Assembly: GCA_934548045.1 (NCBI GenBank)
Contig: CAKTEM010000006.1
Span: 1 to 64,000, forward strand
Origin: an uncultured Faecalibacterium sp.
GTDB lineage: Bacteria > Bacillota > Clostridia > Oscillospirales > Ruminococcaceae
Direction: 5' to 3'
Length of the DNA stretch: 64,000 nt
Each line of letters opens with the position of its first letter. Position 1 is the stretch's first letter. The notes under the pieces are model-generated. The model did no database searches and was not told where the DNA came from. It was given only the letters and a program-made list of their open reading frames with translations. Positions 47,975 to 56,830 of this stretch are shown here, one piece after another. A program made the position numbers and the translations under genes.

Positions 47975-50280
47975 GTCAACTGAACACCGTCAACAAACCG
48001 TTCCGGAAAAAGGACGCCATGCAGCTTGTCACCGGCCAGCCCGTCTATATGGACGACCTCGCCCCCAAGGACTGCCTCATCGTCAAGCTGCTGCGCTCGC
48101 CCCACGCGAACGCCATCGTCAAGACCATCAACACCACGGTCGCTAAAAAAGTGCCGGGCATCGAAGCAATTTTCACTTGGGAGGATGTGCCGCAGGATGG
48201 CCGCCGCTTCACGCAGGCCGGCCAGACCTACCCGGAAGCCAGCCCCTATGACCGCCTTGTCATCGACCGCCACGTTCGCTTTGTGGGCGATGTGGTCGCC
48301 ATCGTCGCCGGTAAAGACGAGAAATGCGTCGATAAGGCGTTGAAACTCATCAAAGTAGAATATGAGGTACTGGAAGCCGTCCTCGACTACCACACCGCCA
48401 AGGACAACCCCATCCTCGTTCACCCCGAGGATAACTGGGAGAGCCTTTGCCCGGTCGGTGCCGACAACAAGCGCAACCTCTGCGCCCACGACGAGTGCGG
48501 TTCCGGCGATATCGACGCCGTGCTGAGCAAGTGCGACGTCGTCATCGACCACGTTTACCACACCAAAGCCTGCCAGCAGGCCATGATGGAGACCTTCCGC
48601 ACCTGCTGCTACATCGACCTGTATGGCCGCCTGAATGTCCTCAGCTCGACCCAGATCGTCTTCCACGCCCGGCGTCACATCGCGAACGCCCTGCACATCC
48701 CCAAGTCGATGGTGCGCGTCACAAAACCGCGTATCGGCGGCGGATTTGGCGCAAAACAGACCTCGGTCTCCCTGATCTATCCGGCCTTCGTCACTTGGAA
48801 AACGAAGAAGCCGTCCAAAATTATCTTCAGCCGCGTCGAGAGCCAGACGGCCTCCTCGCCCCGTCACGAGATGGAGATTCATCTCCGCCTCGGTGCCACC
48901 AAAGAGGGCATCGTCAAGGGTATCGACATGTACACCCTCTCGAACACAGGTGCCTACGGCGAGCATGGCCCCACCACGGTCGGCCTGTCCGGTCACAAGT
49001 CGATTCCGCTCTACGCCAAGGCCGAGGCGTTCCGCTTCACCTACGACGTCGTCTACACCAACCACATGTCCGCCGGTGCCTACCGTGGCTACGGCGCAAC
49101 GCAGGGCCTGTTCGCGGTCGAGTCTGCCGTCAACGAACTTGCAGCAAAACTCCATATTGACCCGTTCAAGATCCGGGAGATGAACATCGTTAAAGAGGGC
49201 GATATCATGCCGGCCTACTACGGCGCACCCAACACCAGCTGCGCCCTCGACCGCTGCCTGAAAAAGGTCCACGAGATGATCAACTGGGATGAAAAGTACC
49301 CCCGGAAAGACCTCGGCAACGGCAAAGTCCGCGCGGTCGGTATGGGCATGGCGATGCAGGGCTCTGGCATTTCGGGCATGGATGTCGGCAGTGCGACTCT
49401 GAAATTGAACGAAGGTGGGTTCTATTCACTCATCATCGGCGCGGCCGATATGGGTACCGGCTGTGATACCACGCTGGCGCAGATCGCCGCCGAGGTGCTG
49501 GAATGTGACTTCGATGATATCACGGTCTTCGGTGCTGACACCGACACCTCACCGTATGATTCCGGCTCCTACGCATCCAGCACCACCTACGTCACCGGCA
49601 AGGCCGTCGAGAAGTGCGCGCTGAAGCTCCGGAAACAAATCTGCAAGCTGGGCGCAGAGATGCTGAGCTGTGACGAATCTGCGGTGGATTTTGATGGCAA
49701 ATTCGTCTTCGCCGCCGCTGACCCCGAGAAAAAAGTCTCGCTGGAAGATTTGGTCTACACCTCCACCAACGGCCACATGGTTGCGCTGGAAGCCACCGAG
49801 ACCCACACTTCGCCCCTGTCGCCGCCGCCGTATATGGTCGGTGCGGCTGAAATTGAGCTGGACACCGAGACCGGCGAAGTCAAGGTTCTGGATTACGCCG
49901 CCTGCGTCGACTGCGGCACGCCCATCAACCCGAACCTGACCCGTGTGCAGGCCGAGGGCGGCATTTTGCAGGGCATCGGCATGACCCTGACCGAAAATGT
50001 CACCTACGATGACCGTGGCTATCCTATGGAAAATTCGCTCATGCAGTACAAGATTCCGACCCGTACCGATATCGGTCACATCCGGGTCGAGTTCGAGAAC
50101 AGCTATGAGCCGAACGGCCCCTTTGGCGCGAAATCCATCGGCGAAGTCGTCATCAATACGCCGCTTCCGGCCATTTCGGACGCAATTTATAATGCCATCG
50201 GTACCCGGTTCTATGAGCTGCCCATCACGCCGGAGAAAATCGCGATGGCCGCTCTCGAAAAGAGCGAGCAGGACAAATGA
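47971..50280 (+). CDS. Molybdenum hydroxylase molybdopterin-binding subunit (xanthine dehydrogenase-like, probably selenium-dependent)
   Basis: 769 residues. The N-terminal a/b hammerhead domain (DAMQLVTGQPVYMDDL) is followed by the Mo-cofactor domains: RIGGGFGAKQTSVS, SAGAYRGYGATQGLFAVE, GMGMAMQGSGISGMD, GAADMGTGCDTTLAQ and PFGAKSIGEVVINTP, where the Glu is the expected active-site base. It hydroxylates an N-heterocycle such as xanthine or another purine. The surrounding selD, yqeB, yqeC and xdhC-like genes mark it as a selenium-dependent hydroxylase with labile, non-selenocysteine selenium. The preferred substrate cannot be read from sequence alone. Confidence 0.93.
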   Translation: MSQLNTVNKPFRKKDAMQLVTGQPVYMDDLAPKDCLIVKLLRSPHANAIVKTINTTVAKKVPGIEAIFTWEDVPQDGRRFTQAGQTYPEASPYDRLVIDRHVRFVGDVVAIVAGKDEKCVDKALKLIKVEYEVLEAVLDYHTAKDNPILVHPEDNWESLCPVGADNKRNLCAHDECGSGDIDAVLSKCDVVIDHVYHTKACQQAMMETFRTCCYIDLYGRLNVLSSTQIVFHARRHIANALHIPKSMVRVTKPRIGGGFGAKQTSVSLIYPAFVTWKTKKPSKIIFSRVESQTASSPRHEMEIHLRLGATKEGIVKGIDMYTLSNTGAYGEHGPTTVGLSGHKSIPLYAKAEAFRFTYDVVYTNHMSAGAYRGYGATQGLFAVESAVNELAAKLHIDPFKIREMNIVKEGDIMPAYYGAPNTSCALDRCLKKVHEMINWDEKYPRKDLGNGKVRAVGMGMAMQGSGISGMDVGSATLKLNEGGFYSLIIGAADMGTGCDTTLAQIAAEVLECDFDDITVFGADTDTSPYDSGSYASSTTYVTGKAVEKCALKLRKQICKLGAEMLSCDESAVDFDGKFVFAAADPEKKVSLEDLVYTSTNGHMVALEATETHTSPLSPPPYMVGAAEIELDTETGEVKVLDYAACVDCGTPINPNLTRVQAEGGILQGIGMTLTENVTYDDRGYPMENSLMQYKIPTRTDIGHIRVEFENSYEPNGPFGAKSIGEVVINTPLPAISDAIYNAIGTRFYELPITPEKIAMAALEKSEQDK

Positions 50281-50984
50281 TGCCGCTTGAAGCACAGCTG
50301 CCCTTTCTGAACACGAAAGGACATATCGTCTCGCTGGTGGGTGGCGGCGGAAAAACGACGCTGATGTATGCAATGGCCCGGCTCTGCGCCGCGGAAGGCT
50401 GGCGCGTCCTCGTCACGACCACCACCCACATCCAGCGGCCGAAAGCGTTCTGGGCGCAGACCATCGAAGAGCGAAATGTCCATTGGAACGCCGGAAATTA
50501 TGCCGTCGCCGGTCTGCCTGCCGAAAACGGCAAGCTGAAAAGCCTTCCGCCCGACCAGCTTCGCCGCTGGATGGACGGTGCGGATATCGTCCTCATCGAG
50601 GCCGACGGCGCGAAGCGTCTGCCCTGCAAGGCCCCTGCGGAACACGAGCCGGTGATTCTGCCGGAAAGCGACATCGTTCTGGCCGTGGCCGGGCTGTCGG
50701 CAGGGGAGCGGCCTTTAAAAGAAGTGTGCTTCCGGCTCGAAAAAGCCTGCGCTTTGCTCGATGCAACGCCGGAAACACCGATCACGCCGCCCCTGCTGGC
50801 GAAACTGCTGGCAAGTGATTCCGGCGGACGAAAAAGCGTGAATGACCGCACTTTTTACGCCGTGCTGAATCAGGTGGACACGCCGCAGAGACAAAAATTC
50901 GGCGCAAAAACGCAGGAAATTTTACAGAAAAAATATGCCGTCCGGTGCATCCTGACGGCGTTCGAGGAGGTAGAACGAGCATGA
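50277..50984 (+). CDS. yqeC: YqeC-type selenium-dependent hydroxylase accessory protein
   Basis: 235 residues. A P-loop-like start ([25 protein letters not shown]), [37 protein letters not shown] and NQVDTP give a small NTPase fold. The family occurs only with selenium-dependent molybdenum hydroxylases and is thought to help insert or mature the selenium-bearing cofactor. The start overlaps the hydroxylase gene (ATGA) and the end overlaps selD (ATGA). Confidence 0.88.
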   Translation: MMPLEAQLPFLNTKGHIVSLVGGGGKTTLMYAMARLCAAEGWRVLVTTTTHIQRPKAFWAQTIEERNVHWNAGNYAVAGLPAENGKLKSLPPDQLRRWMDGADIVLIEADGAKRLPCKAPAEHEPVILPESDIVLAVAGLSAGERPLKEVCFRLEKACALLDATPETPITPPLLAKLLASDSGGRKSVNDRTFYAVLNQVDTPQRQKFGAKTQEILQKKYAVRCILTAFEEVERA

Positions 50985-52009
50985 GCGAACCCATTGTGTT
51001 CTGTACGGGCGGCGGCTGCACGGCCAAACTCGGCGCAGGCGTGCTGAGCCACATCCTCGAAAAACTGCCGCGCGGCGTGCAGGACCCGAACCTGCTGGTC
51101 GGCTACGACAGCAAAGATGACGCAGCTGTGTATAAAATTACAGATGACGTCGCGCTGGTGCAGACGGTGGATTTCTTTCCGCCGATGGTCGATGACCCCT
51201 ACACTTTCGGCAAAATCGCTGCCGCAAACGCCCTGAGCGACGTCTACGCGATGGGCGGCGAGGTCAAAACGGCCCTGAATCTGGTCTGCTTCCCCGAGAG
51301 CATGGATCTGAACATCCTCGGCGCGATTTTGCAGGGCGGTGCCGAAAAAGTGGCGGAAGCAGGCGGAATTCTTGCTGGCGGCCATTCCATCGCCGACACC
51401 GGCGTCAAGTACGGCCTGTCCGTCACCGGCCTTGTCGACCCCCACCACCTTTATGCCAACGATGCCGGTCAGCCCGGCGACAAGCTCATCCTGACAAAGG
51501 CTCTGGGCGTCGGCCTTATCTGCACGGCCAACCGGGTCGGCGAAGCAAAGCCCGAGGACATGGCCCGGGCCATCGACTCGATGACGACTCTGAACAAGAC
51601 TGCCGCCGAAATCAGCCGCAGGTACGCAGTTCATGCCGCGACCGACGTCACCGGGTTCAGCTTCCTCGGCCATCTTCACGAGATGATGGGCGGAAACTTG
51701 TCCTGCGTCATCGACGCGCACGCCGTGCCGGTTCTGCCGGGTGCGTGGGATGCCGCCGACGCCTGCCTGTACACCGCCGCCGGTCAGCGCAACCGCAACC
51801 ACACCGGGCCGTTTGTGGAGTTTGAGGGCGTGCCATTTCCAATGGAAGAGATTCTGTTCGACCCTCAGACCTCGGGCGGCTTGCTGTTCGCCGTCGCGCC
51901 GGAGGATGCCGACGCACTCGAACAGGAGCTTCAGGCGGCTGGCCTGCCTGCGAAGATCGTGGGCGAGATCAAAGAAAAGTCCAAAAAAGAAATCGTAGTA
52001 ACGTATTAA
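50981..52009 (+). CDS. selD: Selenide, water dikinase
   Basis: 342 residues. It makes selenophosphate from selenide and ATP. The catalytic pair Cys and Lys is in [13 protein letters not shown]; the residue is a plain Cys codon, not [50 protein letters not shown] and [14 protein letters not shown] are family motifs. No selA or selB is in the window, so selenophosphate here probably feeds the hydroxylase cofactor rather than selenocysteine. Coupled with yqeC and followed by yedF. Confidence 0.96.
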   Translation: MSEPIVFCTGGGCTAKLGAGVLSHILEKLPRGVQDPNLLVGYDSKDDAAVYKITDDVALVQTVDFFPPMVDDPYTFGKIAAANALSDVYAMGGEVKTALNLVCFPESMDLNILGAILQGGAEKVAEAGGILAGGHSIADTGVKYGLSVTGLVDPHHLYANDAGQPGDKLILTKALGVGLICTANRVGEAKPEDMARAIDSMTTLNKTAAEISRRYAVHAATDVTGFSFLGHLHEMMGGNLSCVIDAHAVPVLPGAWDAADACLYTAAGQRNRNHTGPFVEFEGVPFPMEEILFDPQTSGGLLFAVAPEDADALEQELQAAGLPAKIVGEIKEKSKKEIVVTY

Positions 52010-52026
52010 AATTAGAGGAAATGGAA

Positions 52027-52629
52027 ATGTTAAAAGTTGATGCAAGAGGAGACGCATGTCCGCTTCCGGTCGTCAAAGCCAAGAAAGCAATCGCCGAGCT
52101 GAACGGTGCCGGTCAGGTGGAAGTGCTGGTCGATAACGAGATTGCTGTCCAGAATTTGACAAAAATGGCACAGCAGAAGGGCTACATTTCTTCCGCCGAA
52201 AAGCTAGCGGAACGGGAATACCGGGTGCTGTTCACGGTGGGCGAGGCCGCCGCAGCCACCGAGGAGCCGGAGACCTGCGCACCCGATGCCCGGACGAATA
52301 CCGTCGTCGCCATCGGCAATGACAAGATGGGCATCGGCAACGATGAACTGGGAAAAACGCTCATGAAAGCGTTCGTTTTTGCGCTGACTCAGCAGGACAA
52401 ACTGCCCCAGACCATCCTGTTCTACAACGGCGGCGCGTCGCTGACCTGCGAGGGCTCGCCGATGCTCGAAGACCTCAAGGCACTGGAAGCGCAGGGCGTC
52501 GAGATCATGACCTGTGGCACCTGCCTGAACTTCTACGGCCTGGCCGAAAAGCTGGCCGTCGGCAGCGTCACAAACATGTACGTCATCGCCGAAAAAATGC
52601 TCAATGCAGGGAACGTGGTTAAACCGTGA
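52027..52629 (+). CDS. yedF: YedF selenium-metabolism sulfurtransferase-like protein
   Basis: 200 residues from MLKVDARGDACPLPVVKAKKAI; an ATG two codons earlier sits inside the AGAGGA ribosome site. A TusA-like N-terminal domain with the CPxP motif is followed by a DsrE-like C-terminal domain (KLPQTILFYNGGASLTCEGSP, GVEIMTCGTCLNFYGL). It probably carries selenium as a perselenide on Cys. It lies between selD and a cysteine desulfurase, both linked to selenium delivery. Confidence 0.92.
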   Translation: MLKVDARGDACPLPVVKAKKAIAELNGAGQVEVLVDNEIAVQNLTKMAQQKGYISSAEKLAEREYRVLFTVGEAAAATEEPETCAPDARTNTVVAIGNDKMGIGNDELGKTLMKAFVFALTQQDKLPQTILFYNGGASLTCEGSPMLEDLKALEAQGVEIMTCGTCLNFYGLAEKLAVGSVTNMYVIAEKMLNAGNVVKP

Positions 52630-53786
52630 GTCCACAAAAATCCATCATCTATCTGGACAACGCCGCAACAACTCTCCAAAAGCCGCCGCAGGTCGGGCAG
52701 GCCATGCTGAACGCCTTGCAGACGGCAGGCAACCCGGGCAGAGGAGCGCACGAACCGACCCTTCACGCCGCGCGGCTGGTCTACGAGGCCCGTTCCGCAT
52801 TGTCGGAGCTGCTGGGTGCAGAGGATCCATCACACATTGCGTTCACAGCCAACGCTACCCAGAGCCTGAACACCGCGCTTTGCGGTTTGCTCCATCCGGG
52901 CGATCATGTCATCACGACCCTCTGCGAACACAATTCCGTCTTGCGTCCGCTCTATCTCCTGAAAAAGAACGGTGTGGAGCTTGATTTTGTCGAGACGGAC
53001 ACACGGGGTGTTTTGCGGTATGAGCAGTTCGAGCAAAAATGCCGCCCGAACACCCGTGCCGTCGTCGTCACTCATGCGTCCAACGTGACCGGCAATGTCA
53101 CCGACCTTGATTTTGTCGCAGACTTTGCAAAAAAGCACGGCTTGCTGTTCATTGTTGATGCAGCTCAGACCGCAGGTGCGCGCTCTATCAACGTGAGATC
53201 GCTGGGCGTGGACGTCCTCTGCTTCACCGGCCACAAGGGGCTGCTTGGCCCACAGGGAACCGGCGGCTTGTACGTCCGGCCGGGCTTACAGGTCGCGCCG
53301 CTGGTCGTTGGTGGAAGCGGCGTTCACAGCTTCGACGAGGAACACCCGTCTGAGATGCCGACTGCCCTTGAAGCCGGAACCTTAAACGTTCCGGGTCTGG
53401 CTGGCCTTGCCGCCGGTGTCCGCTGGATTTTGAACCAGAGCGTGGAGACGCTTCACCAAAGAGAAACTGCGCTGGCAAATTCATTTTATGAGCAGCTGAA
53501 AGATGTCGAAAATCTGACATTTTACGGTGATTTTTCGGGCGGAACCCCTCGTGCGCCCATCGTCTCGCTGAACATCGGCGACGAAGATTCAGCATGGGTC
53601 GCGGATGCCCTTTGGGAGGATGCCAGGATCTGCGTCCGGGCCGGTGCGCACTGTGCGCCGCTTATGCACAAGGCCCTCGGCACCGTTGAGCAGGGCGTGG
53701 TGCGGTTCAGCTTTTCGCACTTCAACACCGAGGACGAAGTTCTGCGCGCGGCGCAGGCTGTCCGCGCGCTGGCACGGGAGGTTTGA
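52626..53786 (+). CDS. Cysteine desulfurase / selenocysteine lyase-like aminotransferase class V
   Basis: 386 residues starting at a GTG that overlaps the yedF stop. IIYLDNAATTLQKPPQV is the usual opening, VTHASNVTGNV and FIVDAAQTAGA hold PLP contacts, and the Schiff-base Lys is in CFTGHKGLLGPQG. RAGAHCAPLMHKALGT carries the active Cys. It releases sulfur or selenium from cysteine or selenocysteine and, from context, supplies selenium to SelD or YedF. A general IscS role is less likely given the cluster. Confidence 0.9.
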   Translation: MSPQKSIIYLDNAATTLQKPPQVGQAMLNALQTAGNPGRGAHEPTLHAARLVYEARSALSELLGAEDPSHIAFTANATQSLNTALCGLLHPGDHVITTLCEHNSVLRPLYLLKKNGVELDFVETDTRGVLRYEQFEQKCRPNTRAVVVTHASNVTGNVTDLDFVADFAKKHGLLFIVDAAQTAGARSINVRSLGVDVLCFTGHKGLLGPQGTGGLYVRPGLQVAPLVVGGSGVHSFDEEHPSEMPTALEAGTLNVPGLAGLAAGVRWILNQSVETLHQRETALANSFYEQLKDVENLTFYGDFSGGTPRAPIVSLNIGDEDSAWVADALWEDARICVRAGAHCAPLMHKALGTVEQGVVRFSFSHFNTEDEVLRAAQAVRALAREV

Positions 53787-54026
53787 ATGCGAGTAAAACG
53801 ACCGTATATCGTGCTTTCGTTCAATGCGACTGTGGACGCGATGGCGTGGGAAAAGCACTGCGCCGAAGCTGGCATCCCGGGGCGGCTGATTCCGTTGCCG
53901 CGAGAGCTTTCGGCCGGGTGCGGCCTTGCGTGGCGGATGCTGCCGGAGGACTGGGAGCTTTGGGAGCCGCGCCTGAAAAATGAGCCAAATGCCAGGTATG
54001 ATGCCGTGGCAATGGTGCAACAATAA
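53787..54026 (+). CDS. DUF3343 small putative Se/S carrier
   Basis: 79 residues: KRPYIVLSFNATVDAMAWEKHCAEAGIPGRLIPLPRELSAGCGLAWRMLPEDWEL. The family motif PRxLSAGCGLAW with a single conserved Cys is kept. Members are repeatedly encoded beside yedF, selD and selenium-dependent hydroxylases and have been proposed as selenium or sulfur carriers; no activity is proven. It begins directly at the end of the desulfurase gene (TGAATG). Confidence 0.85.
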   Translation: MRVKRPYIVLSFNATVDAMAWEKHCAEAGIPGRLIPLPRELSAGCGLAWRMLPEDWELWEPRLKNEPNARYDAVAMVQQ

Positions 54027-54045
54027 CACAAAAGGAGACTTCGCA

Positions 54046-55095
54046 ATGGCAGGGGATACCTTGAAACCGTTTTTGGACGCGCTGGAAGACCAGACGCACC
54101 GGAATTTCCTTCTGGCAACGGTGTTGGAAGGTGCCGAACAGGGGAGTCAGTGCCTGCTCAGCGGCGGAAAATGCGTGTGGCAGAATCTGCCTGATTTGAC
54201 TGATTCCGGCGTGCTTTCGCAGAATTTTGCAAAGCTCATTTCCTGCACCACCAGCGGCGTGCTGGAACTGGACGGCGTGCGCGTCTTTGCCGAGCGATTC
54301 GGTGCAGGCGCAAAACTGGTCGTCTGCGGCGGCGGACATGTGGCGACGGCGACGGTGCAGATCGCGAAACTGCTCGACCTGCCTGTGACCGCCCTCGAGG
54401 ACCGCGAGGAGTACGCCGAGCAGCTGCGTCTGGCCGGTGCCGACGAGGTCATCTGCGCACCATTTGAGGAAGGTCTTGCGCAGGTGCCGGGCGGCGAGGA
54501 AGTTTATTTCATTGTTCTGACACGCGCCCACGCGTTCGACCTCAATTGCCTCAAGGCAGTCCTGCCCAAACCGATGGCCTACGTCGGCATGATGGGCAGC
54601 CGCGGCCGGTCGGCACTGGTGCGCCGCCAGCTGGTCGAGGCCGGTGCCGATGCCGCAAAAGTGGAGCAGCTCCACGCGCCCATCGGCCTTGCCATCGGCG
54701 CAAAAACGGCTCAGGAGATCGCACTTTCCATCATGGCGCAGATCGTCGAGGTGAAGAGCCAGCGTCAGCAGACCGAGGGCTTTCCGCCTGCACTGCTGGC
54801 CGCTCTGCGTGGAGTACAGGCCGCCGAGACGCCTGCCGTGCTGGTGACGATCGTTGCACGGCATGGCTCCGCACCCCGGGAAGTTGGCTCGAAAATGCTC
54901 GTACTTCCGGAGAAAATCGTCGGCAGTGTCGGCGGCGGCATCATGGAGTATCGCGCGCAGCAGCTTGCGCGGCAGATGCTTTCCGGCGAAGCCGCGCCCT
55001 GTCAGCTGGTGCAGTATTCCGCCGACGGCAAAAACGAGGATGCCGCCATCGCAGCCTGCGGCGGCTCGATGGAGCTGCTGCTTCAGCGGCTTTGA
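54046..55095 (+). CDS. XdhC/CoxI-family molybdenum cofactor maturation protein
   Basis: 349 residues from MAGDTLKPFLD behind AAAGGAG. The first half contains the XdhC Rossmann domain (LVVCGGGHVATATVQIAKLL, AYVGMMGSRGR, HAPIGLAIGAKTAQEIALSIMAQIV). The last 100 residues form a CoxI-type domain (VLVTIVARHGSAPREVGSKMLV, GSVGGGIMEYRAQ). This order is the reverse of many XdhC proteins, where the CoxI segment is N-terminal. XdhC protects and sulfurates the Mo cofactor before insertion; a selenium version is expected here. Confidence 0.88.
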   Translation: MAGDTLKPFLDALEDQTHRNFLLATVLEGAEQGSQCLLSGGKCVWQNLPDLTDSGVLSQNFAKLISCTTSGVLELDGVRVFAERFGAGAKLVVCGGGHVATATVQIAKLLDLPVTALEDREEYAEQLRLAGADEVICAPFEEGLAQVPGGEEVYFIVLTRAHAFDLNCLKAVLPKPMAYVGMMGSRGRSALVRRQLVEAGADAAKVEQLHAPIGLAIGAKTAQEIALSIMAQIVEVKSQRQQTEGFPPALLAALRGVQAAETPAVLVTIVARHGSAPREVGSKMLVLPEKIVGSVGGGIMEYRAQQLARQMLSGEAAPCQLVQYSADGKNEDAAIAACGGSMELLLQRL

Positions 55096-55116
55096 ACCTG
55101 TAAAAGGAGCGTATCT

Positions 55117-55932
55117 ATGAAAAAAGATTCTCTCATCATCGTGCGCGGCGGCGGCGACCTCGCGACCGGAACCATCCATCGTCTCTGGTCGGCCGGTCTG
55201 CGCGTGTTGGTGCTGGAAGCCGAGCATCCGGCCGCCATCCGTCGGCAGGTGTCGCTCTGCGAGGCCGTTTATGAGGGTGAAACCACCGTCGAGGGCCTGC
55301 ACGCGGTCAAAATCAACACGCTGGACGAAGCGGATGCCGTCTGGTCGGCCGGTGACGTGCCGGTGCTGGTCGACCCGAAAGGTGCGTGCATTTCCCGGGC
55401 AAAGCCTGCCGTCCTCGTGGATGCGATTCTGGCAAAGAAAAATCTCGGCACAACGCGCGATATGGCACCGCTGACGATTGCCCTCGGCCCGGGCTTCACC
55501 GCCGGACAGGACGTGGATGTGGTGGTTGAGACCAAGCGCGGCCACAAACTCGGCCGCATCATCCGGGAAGGTTCCGCCATCCCGAATACTGGCGTTCCGG
55601 GCATCATCGGCGGCTACGGTGCCGAGCGCGTCATCCATGCGCAGGCGGCAGGCACCTTTGAAAATCTACATGCCATCGGCGATATTGTCGAGGCAGGGGA
55701 GGCCATCGCCCAGATCCGCACGCCGGACGGTCAGCTTCTGCCGGTCACGACCCAGATCACCGGCATCCTGCGCGGCCTGCTCCGCAGCGGCTACCCGGTC
55801 ACACCCGGCTTCAAGGTCGCAGATGTCGACCCACGAAAATCGGAACTCGAAAACTGCTTTCTTATCTCCGATAAAGCGCGCTGTATCGCAGGAAGTGTGT
55901 TGGAACTTGTGATTGCGCAAATTTGGCAGTGA
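55117..55932 (+). CDS. yqeB: YqeB-type selenium-dependent molybdenum hydroxylase system protein
   Basis: 271 residues: LIIVRGGGDLATGTIHRLW and VLVLEAEHPAAIRRQVSLCEAV at the start, then PLTIALGPGFTAGQDVDVVVETKRGH, IGGYGAERVIHAQAAG and GLLRSGYPVTPGFKVADVDPR. This is the family used as a marker for selenium-dependent molybdenum hydroxylases (EF2563 in Enterococcus). Its exact step is unknown. AAAGGAGCGTATCT precedes the ATG. It closes the cluster before a strong terminator. Confidence 0.92.
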   Translation: MKKDSLIIVRGGGDLATGTIHRLWSAGLRVLVLEAEHPAAIRRQVSLCEAVYEGETTVEGLHAVKINTLDEADAVWSAGDVPVLVDPKGACISRAKPAVLVDAILAKKNLGTTRDMAPLTIALGPGFTAGQDVDVVVETKRGHKLGRIIREGSAIPNTGVPGIIGGYGAERVIHAQAAGTFENLHAIGDIVEAGEAIAQIRTPDGQLLPVTTQITGILRGLLRSGYPVTPGFKVADVDPRKSELENCFLISDKARCIAGSVLELVIAQIWQ

Positions 55933-55938
55933 CATAAA

Positions 55939-55991
55939 ATAAAAGATGGAGCATCCCATGGTGCCACGCACCGGGATGCTCCATCTTTTAT
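55939..55991. terminator. Bidirectional terminator with a 19-bp perfect stem
   Basis: ATAAAAGATGGAGCATCCC pairs with its exact complement at 55973-55991 around a 15-base loop. It lies between the convergent yqeB and rmlD-like genes. Confidence 0.9.
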
Positions 55992-55996
55992 GTCAT

Positions 55997-56830
55997 TTAT
56001 ACGCCGTAATCTCCCAAACACTTCCGCAGGGCGTCCTGTGTCGATGCAAACTCGATGCCGTATTTTTGCGGTTTTTCACCGCTCATCGTGAGATTTCTCG
56101 GCCAATCGGCTTCTTCGATTTTAACGGAGATACCCATGATATCAGCAAACTGCCGGGCCGTCTCGACCATGTTGCAGTCGTTTCCACTGCCGAAATTATA
56201 CACGCCACCGGGCAAATCAAAGCTCAACAGCAGCTTGTCGATGACCTCCCGGACGTAGCTCACACCCCGGAAGTCCTGCAACGAGAACTTGACCGTCTCA
56301 CCGTGCAGGGCCGCTTTCCAGAGGTTGAGCGGCAGGTTTCCGCGAATCGGTAGATGATATCCGAGCAGGTCGTACATCCACGTCGCACGCAACAAAACTG
56401 CATCCGGGCAGAGGGCGAGAACACGCCCCTCCATTTCCAGTTTGTGCTGTCCGTAGAGGTTCGCCGGGACAAGTTCCAGCGTCTCGGGCAGGGGGCCGGG
56501 CTGGGTCACGCCGGCGTACACCTGATCGGAGCTGAACGCAACCAGCTTCGCGCCGACCTCCTGCGCGGCCTTCGCCAGCCATTCGGGGAGCAGGACGTTC
56601 GCCCGGTAGGACTCCTCCGGGTGCGCCGCGCAGTAGCCGGTGTCCGAAAGTGCGGCGGTGTGCAGGATGAGGTCGGGGCGGTTGGCCGTTACAAAACGCC
56701 GGATGTCGGCTTCGTCGGCATTGGCGAGAAATCCGCGTGGGAAAGTGAGAAATTCAAATTTCCCGTTCCATTGCTGGCAAACTCTCGCGCCGACAAATCC
56801 GCCTGCGCCTGTGACGAGTAGTTTTTGCAT
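55997..56830 (-). CDS. RmlD-like NAD(P)-dependent sugar-nucleotide reductase
   Basis: 277 residues, extended short-chain dehydrogenase. The nucleotide-binding TGAGGFVGARV is at residues 7-17, HTAALSDTGYCAAHPEESYRANV and FSSDQVYAG follow, and the catalytic pair is in NLYGQHKLEME (YxxxK). It resembles dTDP-4-dehydrorhamnose reductase, but no rmlABC genes are near, so the substrate is open. The start overlaps the anti-sigma gene stop (TAATG), making it the third gene of a sigma operon. Confidence 0.85.
   Translation of the reverse strand: MQKLLVTGAGGFVGARVCQQWNGKFEFLTFPRGFLANADEADIRRFVTANRPDLILHTAALSDTGYCAAHPEESYRANVLLPEWLAKAAQEVGAKLVAFSSDQVYAGVTQPGPLPETLELVPANLYGQHKLEMEGRVLALCPDAVLLRATWMYDLLGYHLPIRGNLPLNLWKAALHGETVKFSLQDFRGVSYVREVIDKLLLSFDLPGGVYNFGSGNDCNMVETARQFADIMGISVKIEEADWPRNLTMSGEKPQKYGIEFASTQDALRKCLGDYGV

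Noticed and set aside
50981..52009. A selenocysteine codon in selD
   Set aside because: The catalytic position is an ordinary TGC codon (GGGCTAK), and there is no in-frame TGA.
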